Source: PNC22 sp035654175
GTDB taxonomy: Bacteria > Planctomycetota > Phycisphaerae > Phycisphaerales > UBA1924
Direction: 5' to 3'
DNA: 9,570 nucleotides
NCBI GenBank assembly: GCA_035654175.1
Contig: DASRXL010000193.1
Location: 1-9,570 of the forward strand
Shown: positions 5,933 through 9,570 of the stretch, piece by piece
Layout: each line of letters begins with the position of its first letter
Numbering within the stretch: position 1 is the stretch's first letter
Program-made: the position numbers and the translations under genes
The notes under the pieces: model-generated
Seen by the model: the letters and a program-made list of their open reading frames with translations, nothing else
What the model was told of the DNA's origin: nothing
Databases searched by the model: none

Positions 5933-7105
5933 ATGAAAGAGACGCTCAACGTGCCCACGACCGAGTTCGAGAAGCGCGACCGCTGCGCCGACCTCGACCA
6001 CCGCCCAAGGGTGCTCCTCGGCAAGATGGGCCTCGACGGGCACGACCGGGGCGTGAAGGTGATCGCGCGGGCGCTGCGCGATTCCGGGATCCACGTCATC
6101 TACTCCGGACTCTGGCAGACTCCCCGATCCCTCGCGATCTCCGCGCGCGACGAGGACTGCGACGTGATCGCCGCGAGCATGATGAGCAACTCGCACCTTA
6201 AGCTCGGGCCCATGCTCGTGGGCGCTCTCGCGCAGCTGGGGCGTCCCGACATCCCGGTGTACATGGGCGGCATCCTGCCGCAGGAAGACCTGCCCGCCCT
6301 GCGCGACGCCGGCGTCGCGGCGTGCTTCACCACGGGCACGGGCCTCGAGGACATCGCCGCGGCGGTGCGCGGGGCCGTGCGCCCGTACACGCCCTCGACC
6401 GCGACCGACCACCCGGTCGCGCAGCTCGCGCGGGACATCTCGCTCGCCCACCTCCAGCGCCCGGTGCGCGCGACCGCCGCACGCCGGCGCCCCGCCCGGG
6501 TCATCGGCGTCACCGGCTCGCCCGGCGCGGGCAAGTCGACGCTCGTCGCGCAGCTCGTCAGCGAGCTGACGCTCCGTGACCAGAAGGATGCGCCGCTCGG
6601 GCGCTGCGCCGTCGTCGCCTTCGACCCCATGAGCCCGATCACGAGCGGCGCCCTCCTGGGCGACCGCCTGCGGGTGGACTTCAACCGGCTCGGCGACGCC
6701 GTCTTCTACCGATCGCTCGCGATCAGCGGGGAGGACTACCGATCGCTGGACGAGATCGTCGAGCTGATCGGCGGCGTGGAATTCCCGGACGGCTCGCGTT
6801 TCGACACCGTGTTCGTCGAGACCGTGGGCGCGGGCCAGAACGAGACCAGGATCCGCCAGCACGTCGACCGCACCGCCGTCGTGCTCACGCCCGGCATGGG
6901 CGACGCCGTGCAGATGGACAAGGCGGGAATCCTGGAGATCGCCGACGTCTTCGTGTGCAACAAGGCCGACCACCCCGGCGAGAACGAGCTGGTGCGGGAC
7001 CTGCGCGACATCGCCGGCAGGCGGCCCATCCTGGAGACCGTCGCCACGCACGGCAAGGGCGTGCCCGAGCTCCTCGACACGCTTTTCCGCGTTTGTGCGG
7101 GCTAG
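5933..7105 (+). CDS. Fusion of B12-binding domain and MeaB/ArgK-like GTPase
   Basis: This 390-residue protein has two modules. Residues about 24-150 form a mutase-type cobalamin-binding domain: GKMGLDGHDRG at 30-40 contains the DxHxxG motif (Asp35, His37, Gly40; His37 would bind cobalt), Ser82 stands at the SxL position (SMM here), and Gly112-Gly113 match the later GG. Residues about 160-390 form a G3E GTPase like MeaB, with P-loop GSPGAGKS (195-202), DPMSP near the switch region (231-235), ETVGAGQ (296-302) and NKAD (343-346). All nucleotide motifs look intact. MeaB loads and guards AdoCbl on methylmalonyl-CoA mutase. IcmF joins the same two modules, in the same order, to a mutase domain that is absent here. 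MeaB's C-terminal dimerisation arm also seems missing. The protein probably serves a mutase large subunit encoded elsewhere. The ATG at 5933 is the first plausible in-frame start, with a weak GAGAG upstream. The MATE gene follows after 10 bp. Confidence 0.88.
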   Translation: MKETLNVPTTEFEKRDRCADLDHRPRVLLGKMGLDGHDRGVKVIARALRDSGIHVIYSGLWQTPRSLAISARDEDCDVIAASMMSNSHLKLGPMLVGALAQLGRPDIPVYMGGILPQEDLPALRDAGVAACFTTGTGLEDIAAAVRGAVRPYTPSTATDHPVAQLARDISLAHLQRPVRATAARRRPARVIGVTGSPGAGKSTLVAQLVSELTLRDQKDAPLGRCAVVAFDPMSPITSGALLGDRLRVDFNRLGDAVFYRSLAISGEDYRSLDEIVELIGGVEFPDGSRFDTVFVETVGAGQNETRIRQHVDRTAVVLTPGMGDAVQMDKAGILEIADVFVCNKADHPGENELVRDLRDIAGRRPILETVATHGKGVPELLDTLFRVCAG

Positions 7106-7115
7106 CATCCGCCCT

Positions 7116-8696
7116 GTGAGCCGGTTCCGATCAGAGCTGCGCCGGCGTCTGTTCGCCCTCGGCGACTGGCGCGGCGTGAGCGGCGTAACCGCCCCAGAGG
7201 TCCACGAGAAACCCGCCGGCCTCACGCCCGACGGGCGGCTCAGGACCGGCAGCCTCGCCGGCCTGAGCATGGGCGCGGCGATCTGGGCGCTCACCTGGCC
7301 CATCCTCATCGAGTCGTTCCTGAACTCGTTCGTCGGGCTCACCGACACGGTGCTCGCGGCCCAGTTGGGCGTCGACGAGACCGACGCGGTGGGCAGCGCG
7401 TCCTACGTGATCTGGTTCATGGGCCTGGTCGTCATGGCGATCGGCGTCGGCACGACCGCGCTCATCAGCCGCAGCGTCGGGCGGGGCAGGCTCGCCGTCG
7501 CGAATGCGGCCGTCGGCCAGTCGCTCCTCCTCGCCGGCGGGCTCGGCACGGTCGTCGGCGTCCTGATCGCCGTCGCAGGGCCCGGCCTCGCGTCGCTCCT
7601 GACCCAGACCGACGCGGGAGCGGCCGCCTTCTCCGACTACCTCCGGATCGTCGCCGCCGGAACTCCCTTCATGGCCATCCTCGGCACGTGCATCGCCGCG
7701 CTGCGCGGCGCCGGCGACTCGGTCCGGCCGCTCTGGTCAATGGTCGTGGTGAACGTCGTCAATATCGTGTCCAGTTGGCTGCTCTGCGGCGTGGACCTCA
7801 CGCGCCTTGTGCACGAGCCCGACGGCGCAACCAGGCTCGAGGTCGTGCTCGCCAACCCCTCGCCCGTCCAGCTCGGCGTGTCCGGCATCGCCTGGGGCAC
7901 CGTGATCGCCAACGCCGCGGGATGCGCCATCGTGATGCTGATGCTCGTGCGCGGCGTCGGCGGCGTGCGGCTGCTCCGGCGTCGGCTCCGCCCCCACTGG
8001 CACACCATGCTCCGGCTCGTGCGCGTCGGCCTGCCGAATTTCTTCGAGACGTTCGGCATGTGGGTCGGCAACTTCCTCGTGCTCGCCTTCGTGATCCATC
8101 TGAGCGAGGGCCCGGGCATGACCGGCGCCCACATCCTCGCGATCCGCATCGAGTCGTTCAGCTTCCTGCCCGGATTCGCGATGAGCCTCGCCGCGGCGAC
8201 GCTCGCGGGCCAATACCTGGGGGCGGGGAGCCCACGCCTCGCGCGGCGCGCGGTGTGGCGGTGCGCCTTCATCGGGGCGGCGCTCATGGGCTGCCTCGGG
8301 CTGCTGTTCCTGCTGCTGCCGAGGCAGCTCGCGTCGCTGCTGAGCTCGCAGGAGGAGCACCTGCGCCTGGTCCCCGACCTGCTGGTGATCGCGGGGTTCG
8401 TGCAGATTCCGTTCGCGCTCTCCATCATCATGCGGGGAGCGCTCCGCGGGGTGGGCGATACGCGGGCCGTGTTCATCATCACGTGGGCGACGACCTACCT
8501 CGTGCGCCTGCCCCTGGCCTACCTGTTCTCCGGGGTGGAGATGCCGCTCCCGGGAGGCGGCACGCTGCCGAACCCCTTCCCCCACGAGCCGACGCTCACG
8601 GGCCTCTGGATCGGGCTGTGCGTCGAGATCCTGATCCGCTGCGCACTCTTCGTCGGGCGCTTCATGCACGGCGGGTGGGCCGCGCAACGGGTGTGA
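7116..8696 (+). CDS. MATE-family multidrug/toxin efflux transporter
   Basis: This 526-residue inner-membrane protein is predicted to have about twelve membrane helices in two homologous halves. MATE proteins expel cationic drugs and toxic metabolites using H+ or Na+ gradients; the substrate cannot be read from sequence. The duplication is visible in LRGAGDS (196-202) in the first half and LRGVGDT (443-449) in the second, each followed by a hydrophobic helix. The first helix begins near residue 53, after a long charged cytoplasmic N-terminus, which makes the protein longer than the usual 440-480. Two extra-long loops (about 225-254 and 474-494) occur at equivalent places in the halves. The start is uncertain: GTG at 7116 follows the GTPase stop by 10 bp, while GTG at 7095 would overlap it by 11 bp, and neither has a clear SD. 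Its tight spacing suggests co-transcription with the B12-GTPase, perhaps by translational coupling, but a functional link is not evident. Confidence 0.92.
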   Translation: MSRFRSELRRRLFALGDWRGVSGVTAPEVHEKPAGLTPDGRLRTGSLAGLSMGAAIWALTWPILIESFLNSFVGLTDTVLAAQLGVDETDAVGSASYVIWFMGLVVMAIGVGTTALISRSVGRGRLAVANAAVGQSLLLAGGLGTVVGVLIAVAGPGLASLLTQTDAGAAAFSDYLRIVAAGTPFMAILGTCIAALRGAGDSVRPLWSMVVVNVVNIVSSWLLCGVDLTRLVHEPDGATRLEVVLANPSPVQLGVSGIAWGTVIANAAGCAIVMLMLVRGVGGVRLLRRRLRPHWHTMLRLVRVGLPNFFETFGMWVGNFLVLAFVIHLSEGPGMTGAHILAIRIESFSFLPGFAMSLAAATLAGQYLGAGSPRLARRAVWRCAFIGAALMGCLGLLFLLLPRQLASLLSSQEEHLRLVPDLLVIAGFVQIPFALSIIMRGALRGVGDTRAVFIITWATTYLVRLPLAYLFSGVEMPLPGGGTLPNPFPHEPTLTGLWIGLCVEILIRCALFVGRFMHGGWAAQRV

Positions 8697-8720
8697 GCCG
8701 ACGGGCGGGTCGGCCCTTCT
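8697..8720 (+). terminator. Candidate terminator after the MATE gene
   Basis: A perfect 6-bp stem, GCCGAC (8697-8702) with GTCGGC (8709-8714) and loop GGGCGG, begins immediately after the stop codon and is followed by CCTTCT. The T-tract is short, so termination may be weak. It lies between convergent genes and could act on both strands. Confidence 0.5.
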
Positions 8721-8742
8721 CGCGTGCCGTGCGCCGCGCGGC

Positions 8743-9570
8743 TCAGCCGGCGGTCGTCGCGGGAGCCTCGGGCGTCGCGGCGGGGGGCGTCGCCTCCGCG
8801 CCGGCGTCCTCCTCCTCCTCCTCGGGCCCGCGCCGCATCGAGAACGCGTGGCGCTCCTTCAGAGGCTCGAACTGGAACGGGAACGGGATCCCCACGCCCT
8901 CGAACGTCCGCTGCCAATGCACGCGGGTGGCGTAGTCGGCGTAGTTGGGGAGGGTCTCCCAGGTCAGCGGCTGGACGCCGTTGATCTGCGCCACGAGCAC
9001 GCCGAGCTTGCTCGGGACCGGCGCCGCCGTGATCCGCTGCTCCATCGGCACCTCGTCGATGGGCTTCAGCGGGTCGATCGTCGTCGCCTGCTCCCGGATC
9101 GCGTCGATCGCCTCGGGGCTGTTCTCCGCGGCGCCCAGGCCGCTCGTCTGGTCCTCGAACACCCGCGCATTCTTGTCCACCGTGACCTTCTGGCGCGGGG
9201 CGGGCGGCTCTGCGCCCTCCTCGGCCGGCGGCTCGGCCTCGGCGGCGCCGAAGCTCGCGGCGAACGACTCCAAGCCTTCTGCGGCGGCGCGGGCGGCGAG
9301 TTCGGAGCCCGAGCCGGCGAGCTGCTCGCACCTGCGGAGGGCGCGCCAGTCGGCGACCATGGCCTCGCGGTCGAGCACGTCATCGATCGACGCCGGCACG
9401 GCCTCGGGCGCGGCGTCGAGCACGGTGAAGAAGTAGCGGCTGCCGTCGGCCCCCTCGGCGACCAGGTCGGTGACGGGAACGCCCACCTGGAGCCCCAGCT
9501 CCGAGTCGCCGGCCAGCTCGCGGACAGAGAGCACGACCTGCGCGAAGTTGAACGTCCGCGGCCCGAACTG
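8743..9570 (-). CDS. Unidentified protein, C-terminal part; possible PpiD/SurA-like folding factor
   Basis: The frame is open from the right edge of the window to the TGA at 8743-8745 (275 visible residues); its start lies beyond 9570. The first visible part (about 1-100) has the pattern 'GSRYFFTVLDAAPEAVPA' followed by a helical, Asp/Arg/Ala-rich stretch (DDVLDREAMVADWRALRRCE). This is reminiscent of the segment after a parvulin domain in PpiD-like peptidyl-prolyl isomerases, where a substrate-facing strand leads into long helices. A Glu/Pro/Ala-rich linker (about 108-127) separates it from a second region (about 170-247) containing 'KLGVLVAQINGVQPLTW'. The tail (about 248-275) is acidic, then Ala/Pro/Thr-rich, and looks disordered. 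No catalytic motif, signal peptide or membrane helix is visible in this part. The family assignment is a weak inference. The gene converges on the MATE gene with a 46-bp gap, so it is a separate transcription unit. Confidence 0.75.
   Translation of the reverse strand, partial: QFGPRTFNFAQVVLSVRELAGDSELGLQVGVPVTDLVAEGADGSRYFFTVLDAAPEAVPASIDDVLDREAMVADWRALRRCEQLAGSGSELAARAAAEGLESFAASFGAAEAEPPAEEGAEPPAPRQKVTVDKNARVFEDQTSGLGAAENSPEAIDAIREQATTIDPLKPIDEVPMEQRITAAPVPSKLGVLVAQINGVQPLTWETLPNYADYATRVHWQRTFEGVGIPFPFQFEPLKERHAFSMRRGPEEEEEDAGAEATPPAATPEAPATTAG
8807..8821. repeat. TCC trinucleotide microsatellite
   Basis: Five tandem TCC units read as GAG-type codons on the minus strand and encode the poly-Glu stretch (PEEEEED) in the tail of the convergent gene. 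Tracts like this can change length by slippage in whole codons without breaking the frame. Confidence 0.7.

Noticed and set aside
7095..7115. GTG at 7095 as the MATE start
   Set aside because: It would overlap the GTPase gene by 11 bp and has no SD. GTG at 7116 also lacks a clear SD but avoids overlap, so this is a preference rather than proof.

Overview
The window is high-GC bacterial DNA with densely packed genes. It probably comes from a Planctomycetota-like bacterium, perhaps of the Phycisphaerae. That placement is an inference from three things: a very large WD40-repeat protein ending in a 'DTTPLRDRLLARG' tail like those I associate with planctomycete WD40/kinase proteins, the GC-rich composition, and the gene content. 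No rRNA or other taxonomic marker is present to settle it.

Layout, left to right. (1) 1-1608 (+): the 3' part of a WD40 beta-propeller protein that begins upstream of the window. (2) 1720-1944 (+): rpmE, ribosomal protein bL31, in a form that has lost all four zinc-ligand cysteines. It has a good Shine-Dalgarno (SD) sequence, a candidate promoter, and a very clear intrinsic terminator at 1969-2000. (3) 2001-2183: the metH control region, with a perfect TATAAT box, a 12-bp palindrome immediately upstream of it, and a leader of about 118 nt that holds a hairpin just before the SD. (4) 2184-5792 (+): full-length cobalamin-dependent methionine synthase MetH with all four modules. (5) 5933-7105 (+): a fusion of a mutase-type B12-binding domain with a MeaB/ArgK-type GTPase, without any mutase catalytic domain. 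(6) 7116-8696 (+): a MATE-family multidrug/toxin exporter that starts 10 bp after the GTPase gene and is probably co-transcribed with it. (7) 8743-9570 (-): the 3' part of a convergent gene with an acidic, proline/alanine-rich C-terminus. It is perhaps related to parvulin-type (PpiD/SurA) folding factors, but is not securely identified.

The functional core is two adjacent cobalamin-binding proteins. MetH makes methionine from homocysteine using methylcobalamin. The B12-GTPase fusion looks like the chaperone and cofactor-carrier half of an acyl-CoA mutase system such as IcmF or methylmalonyl-CoA mutase, with its catalytic half encoded elsewhere. This fusion, together with the operator-like structure in front of metH, is the part of the window most worth following up. 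No CRISPR array, mobile element, tRNA or rRNA is visible, and no gap between genes exceeds 300 bases.
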